A stretch of DNA of 64,000 bases from JAQWQB01 sp047636995 (GCA_047636995.1 JBLIGQ010000005.1:1-64000); one strand, 5' to 3'; shown: positions 52,367 to 60,639, counted from the first letter of the stretch. Made by a program: numbers and translations. The notes: generated by a model not told the origin, from the sequence alone.

Positions 52367-53078
52367 TGAAGAGTAATATTTGATTGAATCCTTTAAGGGT
52401 CCAATATGGGTCTGCAAAAATGCGACTTTTTAAACCAGCCTCAAAATGACTGAGGTCTCCACCCGTGAAAATGACCTTTATGCCTGGGTATTGTTCAGTA
52501 TAGTTCGAGACCATTTGCTGAATTTCAGCTCTCCACCCATGGTATGCGCCACTTTGCAGCGCTGCGAAGGTAGAGTTGCCTGTTAATGGAACGTTGGTAT
52601 CTAAAGCTACTTCTGGTAAACGGGCTGTAAAGGCATTCATTGCTCTGCTTCTCATTAACAAACCGGGAGAAATGGCACCTCCAAGGAACTGATCTTCATG
52701 CAAGATGTCATATGTAATGCACGTGCCCAAGTCAACCACCAATGAGGATTGATTCTCATTGGTCATGCGCGACATAGCCGCGTTTGCCAGTCGGTCAGTG
52801 CCTACTGTTTCCCTGCTGTCATAAACCACTTCGAAAGGAACGTTTAGCGTCTGGTCAAAGGCCAAAGTAGTTGTGCTTTTCTTGACGTTATTTAACAAGT
52901 TTTGATTCCACTCACCGCTGGCTGCATAGAGCGCTAGCTCAACTTTATTTGAGGTCAAGGCAGAATGAATTTCTTCTTCCTGATTTAGGTCGAAGCGCAG
53001 AACTGTTTGAAGCTGTTCATCTTTGAACAGCGCCAATTTCAAACGGGTATTTCCTTGGTCAATTACCGCTGTGATCAT
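52356..53078 (-). CDS. coaX: Type III pantothenate kinase
   Basis: 240 residues from the ATG at 53078. CoaX phosphorylates pantothenate in the first step of CoA synthesis. ASKHA-fold motifs: phosphate-1 'DQGNTRLKLALFKD' (residues about 7-20), 'GTDRLANAAM', phosphate-2 'VVDLGTCITYDI', and 'GGAISPGLLMRSRAMNAFTARLP'. The slightly longer frame would start at TTG 53087; the ATG is preferred because it overlaps the gldD stop as ATGA. First of the coaX-to-ppiD run, itself following gldD. Confidence 0.93.
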   Translation of the reverse strand: MITAVIDQGNTRLKLALFKDEQLQTVLRFDLNQEEEIHSALTSNKVELALYAASGEWNQNLLNNVKKSTTTLAFDQTLNVPFEVVYDSRETVGTDRLANAAMSRMTNENQSSLVVDLGTCITYDILHEDQFLGGAISPGLLMRSRAMNAFTARLPEVALDTNVPLTGNSTFAALQSGAYHGWRAEIQQMVSNYTEQYPGIKVIFTGGDLSHFEAGLKSRIFADPYWTLKGFNQILLFNAQ

Positions 53079-53659
53079 TCGTCCCAATTGATGGTTTGCA
53101 TCATTCTGAGAATGTCTTCTCGAATAAAATCTTGAACAGGACCAATGGAATCAGCATTGGGTCTGTGGTTGAAATACAGTGCCCCTCTTAGGAAGTGATT
53201 GCTGCTGTCTGTTACGAAGAATTGAATGGGCGAAGCTACGTTTCCTTTTAAATCATAAATCATCCCGTGCACGTCAGAGGAGTCTGAATGGAAGGGCATT
53301 CGCGTAATCGCATTGGCTTTCGCTTCATGTTTGAAAGCAAAGTTGTACGCGTCCTCAACCATGCCAGAGATGTCATCCCTCACAGGGAGGTAAGTGCAAT
53401 GAATGCGCGCTTTGAAATCAGGCAAAACAATGTTGTACCAGCAAGAATCAGTTGATGTTTTTACAATTTCCACTTTAGAATAGACGGGTAAGTCAGCTGA
53501 AAAGTCACAGCGTGTGGTGTATTTTATGTAAGATTTTTCTGGAAGCTCAATTCGAAAGTGCCCTCTGGGCCTGGGGGTGAAAGTTTCGTCACAGGCTGTA
53601 AGCGAGGCCAATAGAATGAAAAAGGAAAAAATGAGACTATGTTTAATCAATGAAGTCAT
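53075..53659 (-). CDS. gldD: Gliding motility lipoprotein GldD
   Basis: 194 residues with a lipoprotein signal ('LLASLTACDET', Cys23) and the recognisable GldD start of the mature protein ('FTPRPRGHFRIELPEKSY'). GldD is needed for gliding and type IX secretion in Flavobacterium johnsoniae; its molecular role is not settled. It follows gldE with a 17-nt overlap, and the mutY-ssb-gldE-gldD order is the classic flavobacterial arrangement. Confidence 0.92.
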   Translation of the reverse strand: MTSLIKHSLIFSFFILLASLTACDETFTPRPRGHFRIELPEKSYIKYTTRCDFSADLPVYSKVEIVKTSTDSCWYNIVLPDFKARIHCTYLPVRDDISGMVEDAYNFAFKHEAKANAITRMPFHSDSSDVHGMIYDLKGNVASPIQFFVTDSSNHFLRGALYFNHRPNADSIGPVQDFIREDILRMMQTINWDE

Positions 53660-55001
53660 TGCTTTGTTCTTTTTCCTCCCGAGAGACTTTTATGCGCTTT
53701 ATCCTTCTTCGGTCCGAAGCTTCTACGGTAAGCAGGAGGTCTTCAAATTGTAAACGCTCTCCTTTCAAAGGTATTTTACCGAATTGCTCTAAAATAAATC
53801 CAGCAAGTGTATCGCTATCCCCTTTTGAAGCTTCAAACGCCGCTCCATCTATTTCCATGAATCGGTACATATCTACGAGGGCCGTTTTCCCTTCAAAAAT
53901 AAAGTTGTTCCCGTCTAGCTTTGAATATTGAATGTCGTCTTCATCAAACTCATCGGTTATTTCACCAACAATTTCCTCTAGCACATCTTCCAATGTTACG
54001 ATTCCACTTGTTCCTCCGTATTCGTCAACAACTACTGCTAAGTGAATTTTCCTGCTTTGGAATTCGCGCAGTAAATCGTCAATTTTTTTATTCTCTGGGA
54101 CGAAGAAAGGAGAACGAAGTAGTTTTTTCCACTCTAACTGTGGGTTTTCGAAGTTTGGGAGCAAGTCTTTGATGTACAAGATGCCTGAAATCTCATCAAT
54201 TGAGTCACTGAATACGGGGATGCGCGAAAACCCTGACCTCAAAACTTCTCGGAAGAGCTCTTCCCAAGGAGTTTCTAAATCGAAAGCAGTAACATCCATT
54301 CGAGGGGTCATAATTTGCTTCACGTCTTTCGAGCCGAAGGTCACAATTCCCTGTAGAATTTTTTTCTCCTCATCGCTCCGGTTTTCGGTGTCTGTTAGTT
54401 GGAGGGCGTGGCCCAGTTCTTCCACAGAGATGTTTGAACCTGCTTTTGGCTTGAAATTGTTTTCAATGAGCAGACCCATTGCAACAAGGGGCTTCCAGAT
54501 GATGTAGAAAATCTTCTCTGATATTTTGAGCGGCGTCGCCATAAACCGGGCCATTTTCATTCCGTAGTTGGTGGCATATACTTTAGGAATCACTTCTCCG
54601 AAAAGGACCAAAAGGAAAGTGATACCAGCCACGTTTATACTCACTTCAGCAAGCGGTGAAAGGCTTCCTTCAGGAAACATTGCACTCACCACTACGGTAG
54701 AAAGCAAGATGATAATGATGTTGATGAAGTTATTGAGAACCAAAATGGTCGCCAGCAGATTTCGCGGGCCACTTTCGATGTCAGGTTCTTCAATGAGGTT
54801 AAGTAATTTTCGAGATGAAGGTGAGTCTTCTTCGCGAAGCATGGCAAGATCTGCAGGGCCTAGCGAAAAGAAAGCTACTTCAGAGCCTGATACGAGCGCT
54901 GAGCAGACCAGCAGAACAAGCATGGAAATGAGGGGCACTAAGAATGAGGCCGAAAGCAATGTGCCAAGAATAAATGAGAGAACAAATGAGTCAGGGTCCA
55001 A
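53643..55001 (-). CDS. gldE: Gliding motility-associated protein GldE (CorC/CBS family)
   Basis: 452 residues from TTG 55001; no ATG fits upstream, since a stop precedes. It has a DUF21 membrane domain (about 20-195; 'LVSGSEVAFFSL'), two CBS domains (about 215-335; 'VKQIMTPRMDVTAF', 'GGTSGIVTLEDVLEEIVGEI') and a CorC_HlyC C-terminal domain. GldE overexpression can partly compensate for altered GldD in F. johnsoniae, and the adjacency to gldD identifies it among CorC paralogues. Confidence 0.92.
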   Translation of the reverse strand: MDPDSFVLSFILGTLLSASFLVPLISMLVLLVCSALVSGSEVAFFSLGPADLAMLREEDSPSSRKLLNLIEEPDIESGPRNLLATILVLNNFINIIIILLSTVVVSAMFPEGSLSPLAEVSINVAGITFLLVLFGEVIPKVYATNYGMKMARFMATPLKISEKIFYIIWKPLVAMGLLIENNFKPKAGSNISVEELGHALQLTDTENRSDEEKKILQGIVTFGSKDVKQIMTPRMDVTAFDLETPWEELFREVLRSGFSRIPVFSDSIDEISGILYIKDLLPNFENPQLEWKKLLRSPFFVPENKKIDDLLREFQSRKIHLAVVVDEYGGTSGIVTLEDVLEEIVGEITDEFDEDDIQYSKLDGNNFIFEGKTALVDMYRFMEIDGAAFEASKGDSDTLAGFILEQFGKIPLKGERLQFEDLLLTVEASDRRRIKRIKVSREEKEQSNDFID

Positions 55002-55022
55002 ATTAGAGGGTTTCGTTCAACA

Positions 55023-55448
55023 TCAAAAAGGGAGGTCGTCAGCATCTCCTACGTTATCATCACCAGAAGGTTGAGATTGCGCAGCAGCATTCGAAGGTTG
55101 AGATTGATTCCCGTCAGGTTTTCCGAGCAATTGCATTACATCACCAACAACCTCTGTTGCGTAACGCTTTTGTCCGCCCTCGTCATCCCACGAGCGGGTT
55201 CTAATCTTCCCTTCGATGTATACTTGGGAGCCTTTTCGAAGGTATTTTTCTGCCGTCTCTGCCAGTTTTCTCCAGAGCACAATGTTGTGCCATTCAGTGT
55301 TGGTTCTCTTCTCGCCTGATTGCTTATCTGTATAAGACTCAGAAGTTGCGATGGAGAAACTGCAAACAGCTACACCTGAGGGTAAATGTTTGATTTCTGG
55401 ATCACGGCCTAAGTTGCCAAGGAGAATTACTTTATTAATACCAGCCAT
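55023..55448 (-). CDS. ssb: Single-stranded DNA-binding protein
   Basis: 141 residues. An OB fold (1-108) starting 'INKVILLGNLGRDPEI', a Gln/Ser/Pro-rich linker, and the C-terminal acidic tip 'DADDLPF' that recruits repair and replication proteins. It coats ssDNA in replication, recombination and repair. Its own -7 box ends 4 nt before the ATG, so it can be transcribed apart from mutY, which lies 26 nt upstream. Confidence 0.96.
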   Translation of the reverse strand: MAGINKVILLGNLGRDPEIKHLPSGVAVCSFSIATSESYTDKQSGEKRTNTEWHNIVLWRKLAETAEKYLRKGSQVYIEGKIRTRSWDDEGGQKRYATEVVGDVMQLLGKPDGNQSQPSNAAAQSQPSGDDNVGDADDLPF

Positions 55449-55452
55449 ACTA

Positions 55453-55460
55453 CAAAGGTA
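55453..55460 (-). promoter_or_regulatory. -7 box ending 4 nt before the ssb ATG
   Basis: On the minus strand TACCTTTG is a full TAnnTTTG match, with TAGT between it and the ATG at 55448. It lies in the mutY-ssb gap, just after a 9-bp hairpin at the mutY 3' end. Confidence 0.5.
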
Positions 55461-55474
55461 AAATATCTAGCGGG

Positions 55475-56530
55475 CTATTCTACGAATTCCTGCAAAGCAG
55501 GAATTATTTTTTCAACCAATTTTGGGTGAGGAAGGCGCTGGAAATTACTGAGAGACATCCATCTTCCGTGATTGACTTGGATGTCTGGTCGTTTTCTAAC
55601 TTCAACCAAGGTGAATTTTGCTTGTATTTTCCTGTGTGAAAGTAAGTGTGTGTGCACCTCACTTTGGTGAATGATTGAGATCGGTTCCTTGATCAAGTTC
55701 TGGATGTAAGTAATCAGTTGTTCATGGGTTTGAGCAGCAACGGATTCGAGCAGAGGGAAGTCGTACATGTTTTCCCAGATTCCTTTACCAAGGCGCTGCT
55801 TCGCGAAGATTTTAGAATTGTAAATGGGTATAATGTAATCGAAAAAGACCTCTTTTGCCTTTGTTTTTTTGAGTTTAATCGGCAATTCATCTTGTGTGTT
55901 GTTTCTGTGAGCGAGGCAGTGTTGTTGCACCGGACATTGATGGCATTTTGGAGAGGTAGGGCTGCATAGGGTAGCGCCAAGTTCCATTACTGATTGATTG
56001 AAATCGCCAGGAGCAGATGTTGGAATCAAGCGGTTCATTTCATCCCAAATCAATGCGTGACCAGCCTTTTCGTTGACAGGTACATTTGAGTTGAGGAACC
56101 TGCTAATGACCCGCTGAACATTTCCGTCTACAACAGGCGTTGGTTCATTGAATGCAATGGAGGCAATGGCTGCTGAAGTGTACGGACCTACCCCAGGAAG
56201 TTTTTGTAATTCCACTGAGGTTTTAGGGAACTGAGATTGGTGCTCATCTCGAATGATTTTTGCAGTCTTGTGTAGATTTCGTGCCCTAGAATAGTAGCCG
56301 AGTCCTTGCCAAAGTTTTAAAACCTCCTCTTCTGAAGCATTTGCGAGGTCATCGACCGAAGGGAAATGATCAACAAATTTATGGAAGTAAGCGGTTCCCT
56401 GATCAACCCTAGTTTGTTGCAGTATAATCTCTGAAAGCCACGTTTGGTATGGGTTGTGTTGGTTTCTCCAGGGGAGGTTTCTCTGGTTGTTTTGATACCA
56501 ATTTAAAAGAAGTTGAGTCACTAGATCCAT
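55475..56530 (-). CDS. mutY: A/G-specific adenine DNA glycosylase
   Basis: 351 residues. MutY removes adenine mispaired with 8-oxoguanine. The HhH-GPD domain carries 'LSEIILQQTRVDQG' with the catalytic Glu and 'LPGVGPYTSAAIASIAF' followed by 'VVDGNVQRV' with the catalytic Asp. The [4Fe-4S] cluster cysteines are spaced C-x6-C-x2-C-x5-C ('LCSPTSPKCHQCPVQQHC'). The C-terminal NUDIX-like domain that reads 8-oxoG is about residues 225-350. First of the mutY-ssb-gldE-gldD series. Confidence 0.96.
   Translation of the reverse strand: MDLVTQLLLNWYQNNQRNLPWRNQHNPYQTWLSEIILQQTRVDQGTAYFHKFVDHFPSVDDLANASEEEVLKLWQGLGYYSRARNLHKTAKIIRDEHQSQFPKTSVELQKLPGVGPYTSAAIASIAFNEPTPVVDGNVQRVISRFLNSNVPVNEKAGHALIWDEMNRLIPTSAPGDFNQSVMELGATLCSPTSPKCHQCPVQQHCLAHRNNTQDELPIKLKKTKAKEVFFDYIIPIYNSKIFAKQRLGKGIWENMYDFPLLESVAAQTHEQLITYIQNLIKEPISIIHQSEVHTHLLSHRKIQAKFTLVEVRKRPDIQVNHGRWMSLSNFQRLPHPKLVEKIIPALQEFVE
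55484..55505. other. Perfect hairpin over the last mutY codons
   Basis: AATTCCTGC and GCAGGAATT flank AAA, a 9-bp perfect stem that covers the final codons of mutY (encoding PALQEF). On the minus strand no T tract follows, so it is not a standard terminator; it may protect the 3' end or separate mutY from ssb expression. Confidence 0.4.
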
Positions 56531-56603
56531 GATTTTATAACAGATTGAGAATGCAAATGTTAAAAATGCAATGACAGTATTTTAGTTTTCAGTCAAATAG
56601 GTG

Positions 56604-56611
56604 TACCTTTG
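56604..56611 (+). promoter_or_regulatory. -7 promoter box of the HU/IHF-like gene
   Basis: TACCTTTG, a full TAnnTTTG match, 40 nt upstream of the ATG at 56652. It rules out the longer frame from 56601. Confidence 0.6.
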
Positions 56612-56651
56612 CGCTCCATTTTTTGAAACCAATTTCAATTACAAATTAATT

Positions 56652-56942
56652 ATGACGAAGGCAGATATCGTGAATGAGATAGCTGATAAAACAGGTATCG
56701 AGAAGTCAGATGTGCAAACGACAGTAGAGGCATTTATGAAAACCATAAAAGGGTCTCTAGAGAGCGGTGAGAATGTTTACTTGCGAGGATTTGGTAGTTT
56801 TGTGGTTAAGAAGCGCGCTCAGAAAACAGGGCGTAACATCTTGAAGAACACTACAATTGTTATTCCTGCGCACAACATTCCTTCGTTCAAGCCTGCAAAA
56901 ACATTTGTAGACGGAGTGAAGAAGAAAGTGACTGTGAAATAA
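56652..56942 (+). CDS. HU/IHF-family DNA-bending protein
   Basis: 96 residues, full length for the family. An N-terminal helical dimerisation part ('KADIVNEIADKTGIEKSDV') is followed by the DNA-clasping beta arms ('LRGFGSFVVKKRAQKTGRN', with 'IPAHNIPSFKPAKTF' at the end). The IPAH-PSFKP variant is closer to IHF-like than to canonical HU arms. It bends DNA and compacts the nucleoid. The stop overlaps the next gene's ATG (TAATG). Confidence 0.94.
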   Translation: MTKADIVNEIADKTGIEKSDVQTTVEAFMKTIKGSLESGENVYLRGFGSFVVKKRAQKTGRNILKNTTIVIPAHNIPSFKPAKTFVDGVKKKVTVK

Positions 56943-57535
56943 TGAAAAAGGGAACGGCCAAAATCGTTGCTGTGATTGCCGCCATTGGGCTGGTTGTCAT
57001 TTTTATGGTGATGCCAAGGGCGCCCAAGTCTGCTACAGAAGCAGTTGATTTGGAACCTTTGACAGACGTAGAACAAGAAATTGCCGAAGCGGTGCAAATG
57101 GTGCAATCAGGAGCACAGCCCATGGAAGGAATTTTGAAACTACGAGGAGTTGCTGAACGTGATTCTACCAATGAAACAGCACAACTTTGGCTTGGAGTTT
57201 TTAGTTTACAGTCAGGACAAACGGATAAAGCAATTGAGCGTTTCGAAATAGTGAAGCGTCTAAATCCAGAGAATCCTGAACCTTATTGGCAGCTGGGAAT
57301 GCTGTTAATGGATCAAGGAGCTTTTGGTGCTGCTATCCCTGATCTTACCACAGCGGTAGGATTGGATTCTACATACGTAAATGGCCTCTTTTTCGTAGGT
57401 CAGTGCTATGAAGAACTGAGTGTGAAAGACTCTGCTCTTGTTTACTACAGAGCTTATCTTCCTTATGCTCCTGACACAATTGTGTCAAGCAGGGTTGAAC
57501 AGTTTATTAAAAGATTAGAAGAACCAAATACATAG
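56942..57535 (+). CDS. Membrane-anchored TPR protein
   Basis: 197 residues. An N-terminal membrane helix (about 6-22, 'IVAVIAAIGLVVIFMVM') is followed by an extracytoplasmic domain with three TPR units (about 75-180; 'AQLWLGVFSLQSGQTDKAIERF', 'PYWQLGMLLMDQGAFGAAIP' and a third). It is coupled to the HU-like gene by TAATG and lies 3 nt before the 30-residue basic protein. This gene order is, as I recall, conserved in Flavobacteriia, but the function is not known. Confidence 0.82.
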   Translation: MKKGTAKIVAVIAAIGLVVIFMVMPRAPKSATEAVDLEPLTDVEQEIAEAVQMVQSGAQPMEGILKLRGVAERDSTNETAQLWLGVFSLQSGQTDKAIERFEIVKRLNPENPEPYWQLGMLLMDQGAFGAAIPDLTTAVGLDSTYVNGLFFVGQCYEELSVKDSALVYYRAYLPYAPDTIVSSRVEQFIKRLEEPNT

Positions 57536-57538
57536 GCT

Positions 57539-57631
57539 ATGCCAAGCGGAAAGAAAAGAAAAAGACATAAAATGTCAACACACAAGCGTAAGAAAAGACT
57601 TCGTAAGAACAGACATAAGAAGAAGAAATAG
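57539..57631 (+). CDS. 30-residue basic protein, AURKAIP1/COX24 (mS38/bS22-like) family
   Basis: Thirty codons encoding an almost entirely Lys/Arg/His chain ('MPSGKKRKRHKMSTHKRKKR' then 'LRKNRHKKKK'). It fits the short Bacteroidota proteins placed in the AURKAIP1/COX24 family, whose mitochondrial member mS38 and mycobacterial counterpart bS22 bind the small ribosomal subunit near the decoding-centre helices. It starts 3 nt after the TPR gene and precedes the RNase E/G gene, so it is probably part of the same transcript. It is too short for most gene callers. Confidence 0.8.
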   Translation: MPSGKKRKRHKMSTHKRKKRLRKNRHKKKK

Positions 57632-57653
57632 GCCCTAGGCTTATTTCTTTAAA

Positions 57654-57674
57654 AGCACCAGCTCAGCTGGTGCT
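57654..57674 (+). terminator. Possible terminator or leader hairpin before the RNase E/G gene
   Basis: AGCACCAG and CTGGTGCT pair around CTCAG. The following sequence (CAATTCTTATTG) is T-rich but not a clean tract, so it may instead be a stem in the leader of the RNase mRNA. Confidence 0.4.
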
Positions 57675-57716
57675 CAATTCTTATTGTTCAGAAGTTACTT
57701 CTCAAAAGCGCTAAAA

Positions 57717-59270
57717 GTGAATGTAGAACTAGTAATTAATTCTACCAAAGAAGGCGTAGAGATAGCGTTGCTTCAGGATAAGGTCCTGTCAGAAATGCAT
57801 AAAGAGCATGCCAATCAGGAATATGCTGTGGGAGACTTGTACCTTGGAAAGGTACGTAAGGTCCTGCCTAGCCTGAATGCGGCATTTGTGGATGTAGGTT
57901 ACGAAAGGGATGCTTTTTTGCATTACCTCGACCTAGGTCCTCAATTTGGCTCCATGAAGCTGTACACCAAACGTGTACTGACAGGAAAACAGGCATCTTC
58001 AAGTTTGTCTGACTTCCGGAACCTACCAGATATTGACAAAGGCGGAAAGATTAAAGATCAAGTCGCCAGTAGTCAACAAATCTTGGTTCAAGTAGCAAAA
58101 GAGCCCATCTCTGCTAAAGGTCCTCGCCTCACAACGGAAATAACGTTGCCAGGAAGGTATATTGTGCTCGTTCCTTTTTCAAATAAAATATCGTTGTCTC
58201 AACGTATTTCAAGCGAAGAAGAGCGAACTAGGCTTAAACGTCTAATGACATCAATAAAACCGCCGAACTTTGGGGTAATCGTGAGAACGGTTGCTGAAAA
58301 CAAGGGTGCTGCAGAATTGCATTCAGATTTGTCAGATCAGGTTGCCCGTTGGGAAAAGCTGTATGACAATCTGAAAGTTGCAACTAAGCCACCTAAACGC
58401 GTTCTGGGCGAACTTGCCAAAACGAACGCGCTACTAAGAGATATCCTATCTCCTGACTTCGAAGCTATTCATGTTAATGATGAAGTGCTTGCCGAAGAGA
58501 TCAAAACGTACATACGAGGTATTGCTCCTGACAAAGAAGGTGTAGTTAAGTATGTAAAATCAAATGACCTCTTTGAGAATTTAGGTATCCACAAACAGAT
58601 AAAGGCAACCTTCGGGAAGCAAGTAAATCTAAAAAGTGGTGCCTACTTGATTATTGAACACACAGAAGCAATGCACGTGATTGACGTGAACAGCGGTGGC
58701 CGTAAAGGTGGTGTGAAGAATCAAGAGGAGAATGCACTCGCAACAAACCTCGAGTGTGCTGACGAAATTGCCCGAATACTTCGCCTTCGCGACATGGGTG
58801 GAATCATCGCTATCGATTTTATCGATATGGGTGATAGAGCCAACCAAAAGAAACTTCATGATGCTTTGAAAGAGGCAATGAAGGATGACAAAGCGAAGCA
58901 CAACATTCTACCTCCAAGTAGATTTGGAGTAGTTGAAATTACACGTCAACGTGTGCGGGAAGTAACTGATATTAAAACATCAGAAAAATGCCCTTCTTGC
59001 GATGGGAAAGGAGTTGTTCAAGCTCCAATCTTATTTACTGATACCCTGGAAAACAACCTGAGGTACATCGGAGATGAAGGCAAACATAAGGAAATTAGAC
59101 TGTTGGTTCATCCAATGGTGGAAGCGTACTTGAGGAAAGGCTGGTTGAATTCAATCATCCGAAATTGGAAGAAAAACTTCAAAATGAAGTTGACTCTTGA
59201 AGCCAATTCCTCACTGCAATTCCTTGAATATCATTTTTACGACGAAGCAGGAGAAGAGGTGGTCATTTGA
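57717..59270 (+). CDS. rng: Ribonuclease E/G family protein
   Basis: About 517 residues from GTG 57717, or 528 from TTG 57684; no ATG is available, so the start is uncertain. An S1 RNA-binding domain (about 35-120, starting 'VGDLYLGKVRKVLPSLNAAF') is split by an insert. It is followed by the 5'-sensor/RNase H-like region ('LTTEITLPGRYIVLVPF'), the DNase I-like catalytic domain with Mg2+ aspartates in 'HVIDVNSGG' and 'IIAIDFIDMGD', and the zinc-link 'CPSCDGKG'. The length matches RNase G rather than full RNase E: no long scaffold tail. It processes rRNA and starts mRNA decay. Confidence 0.92.
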   Translation: MNVELVINSTKEGVEIALLQDKVLSEMHKEHANQEYAVGDLYLGKVRKVLPSLNAAFVDVGYERDAFLHYLDLGPQFGSMKLYTKRVLTGKQASSSLSDFRNLPDIDKGGKIKDQVASSQQILVQVAKEPISAKGPRLTTEITLPGRYIVLVPFSNKISLSQRISSEEERTRLKRLMTSIKPPNFGVIVRTVAENKGAAELHSDLSDQVARWEKLYDNLKVATKPPKRVLGELAKTNALLRDILSPDFEAIHVNDEVLAEEIKTYIRGIAPDKEGVVKYVKSNDLFENLGIHKQIKATFGKQVNLKSGAYLIIEHTEAMHVIDVNSGGRKGGVKNQEENALATNLECADEIARILRLRDMGGIIAIDFIDMGDRANQKKLHDALKEAMKDDKAKHNILPPSRFGVVEITRQRVREVTDIKTSEKCPSCDGKGVVQAPILFTDTLENNLRYIGDEGKHKEIRLLVHPMVEAYLRKGWLNSIIRNWKKNFKMKLTLEANSSLQFLEYHFYDEAGEEVVI

Positions 59271-59275
59271 TCACC

Positions 59276-60502
59276 TCACCTCACTTCCTTCGGGTAGCAT
59301 AGAAAGTGCTTTTCAACAGCGTTGCTCAATGCAGACAAGTTCAAATGGTCTGAAGCCTGAGCAACATCTTTCAATGAACCGTCTTTAAATAGAATCATGA
59401 TCGCGCTTTCAGAACTACTGTAAGCGCGATTATTGATTTTATTAGATATTACAAAGTTCTGTGCTTCCTCTGATGTGAAGTTGAATAGTGTCTCTACCTT
59501 TTTCAGTTTAGACGTTTTTTCAGCTGCTGAAAATGGCTCCCTACGCAAATCAATTTTGAAAAGCTCTCGTCGAGACAGCCGTCTGCATAATTCAGCTAGA
59601 ACCTCGTCGTCATGATCTTGCCAGACTTTGATGGCTCCCAGAATATCGTAATCATCTAGCCTACAAAAAGTAGCCAAAACTTCTGGGTTGGCTACGAAAT
59701 CTTCGCGTGTAAAATCGTTCTTCAAAAATAATTGTAAGGCAGGCGAACCAAATAGATCTTCGCCATGTTGACAGAGCTCTTTCGCCCTCTTCAGAATGTT
59801 TACAAGCATGAATTCAGCTGATAAAACCGTCTTGTGAAGGTACACTTGCCAATACATGAGCCTTCGGGCAACAATGAATTTCTCTATTGAGTAAATCCCT
59901 TTTTCTTCCACTACAAGCTGATCGTCAACAACATCCAACATCTTAATGATGCGTTCTGATCCTACTTTTCCTTCGGTAACTCCAGAATAGAAACTATCAC
60001 GCTTGAGGTAGTCTAGCCGGTCCATGTCGAGTTGACTTGAAACCAGTTGATGAAGAAAGTGTTTCGGGTAATGGTCATTGAAAATCTCAATGGCCGTATT
60101 CAATAATCCGCCCATCGCTTCGTTCATCTCATTCATGATGAAAACGGAAATGTCTTCATGACTTACACCTTTTACCAAAGTGTGCTCTAAGGCGTGGCTG
60201 AATGGGCCATGGCCAACGTCGTGAAGTAGAATGGCAATGCAAGCGCCTTTTGCCTCGTCTTCAGTTATTTCATGCCCTTTTAGACGAATCTCTTCTATGG
60301 CGTTTTGCATTAAATGCATTGCGCCAATGGCATGGTGGAATCTGTTGTGCGTAGCTCCAGGATAAACTAGATGTGATAATCCTAGTTGTGAAATCCTCCG
60401 TAATCGTTGAAAATAAGGATGGTCAATTAAGTCAAGCATTAGCTCATAACGAAGGGTTATAAAACCGTACACAGGGTCATTGAGTATTTTTCGTTTGTTC
60501 AT
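59276..60502 (-). CDS. HD-domain phosphohydrolase
   Basis: 408 residues from the ATG at 60502 (MNKRKILNDPVYGF). HD-superfamily metal ligands are visible: His in 'THNRFHHAIG', the HD pair in 'LLHDVGHGPFSHALE', and Asp in 'LDMDRLDYLKRDS'. These proteins resemble dGTPase/SAMHD1-like triphosphohydrolases and are common in Bacteroidota; the substrate is not proven. The frame is open to 60634, but a -7 box (60580-60587) inside that extension and the family start both favour 60502. Divergent from porX. Confidence 0.85.
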   Translation of the reverse strand: MNKRKILNDPVYGFITLRYELMLDLIDHPYFQRLRRISQLGLSHLVYPGATHNRFHHAIGAMHLMQNAIEEIRLKGHEITEDEAKGACIAILLHDVGHGPFSHALEHTLVKGVSHEDISVFIMNEMNEAMGGLLNTAIEIFNDHYPKHFLHQLVSSQLDMDRLDYLKRDSFYSGVTEGKVGSERIIKMLDVVDDQLVVEEKGIYSIEKFIVARRLMYWQVYLHKTVLSAEFMLVNILKRAKELCQHGEDLFGSPALQLFLKNDFTREDFVANPEVLATFCRLDDYDILGAIKVWQDHDDEVLAELCRRLSRRELFKIDLRREPFSAAEKTSKLKKVETLFNFTSEEAQNFVISNKINNRAYSSSESAIMILFKDGSLKDVAQASDHLNLSALSNAVEKHFLCYPKEVR

Positions 60503-60579
60503 TGTACTTTCTTCACTAGACTTTGAGGTACGAAACTGCGCTACTTTGCGTTTCTTTGTGACAGCAGCATAATTCTTAT

Positions 60580-60587
60580 CAAATATA
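60580..60587 (-). promoter_or_regulatory. -7 box upstream of the HD phosphohydrolase gene
   Basis: TATATTTG on the minus strand, a full TAnnTTTG match. It lies 77 nt before the chosen ATG and about 50 bp from porX on the other side. Confidence 0.45.
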
Positions 60588-60639
60588 GCCATTGCCGAAA
60601 GGTTTATGGCGAGATTCATTAAAATAGGCAACACATTCT

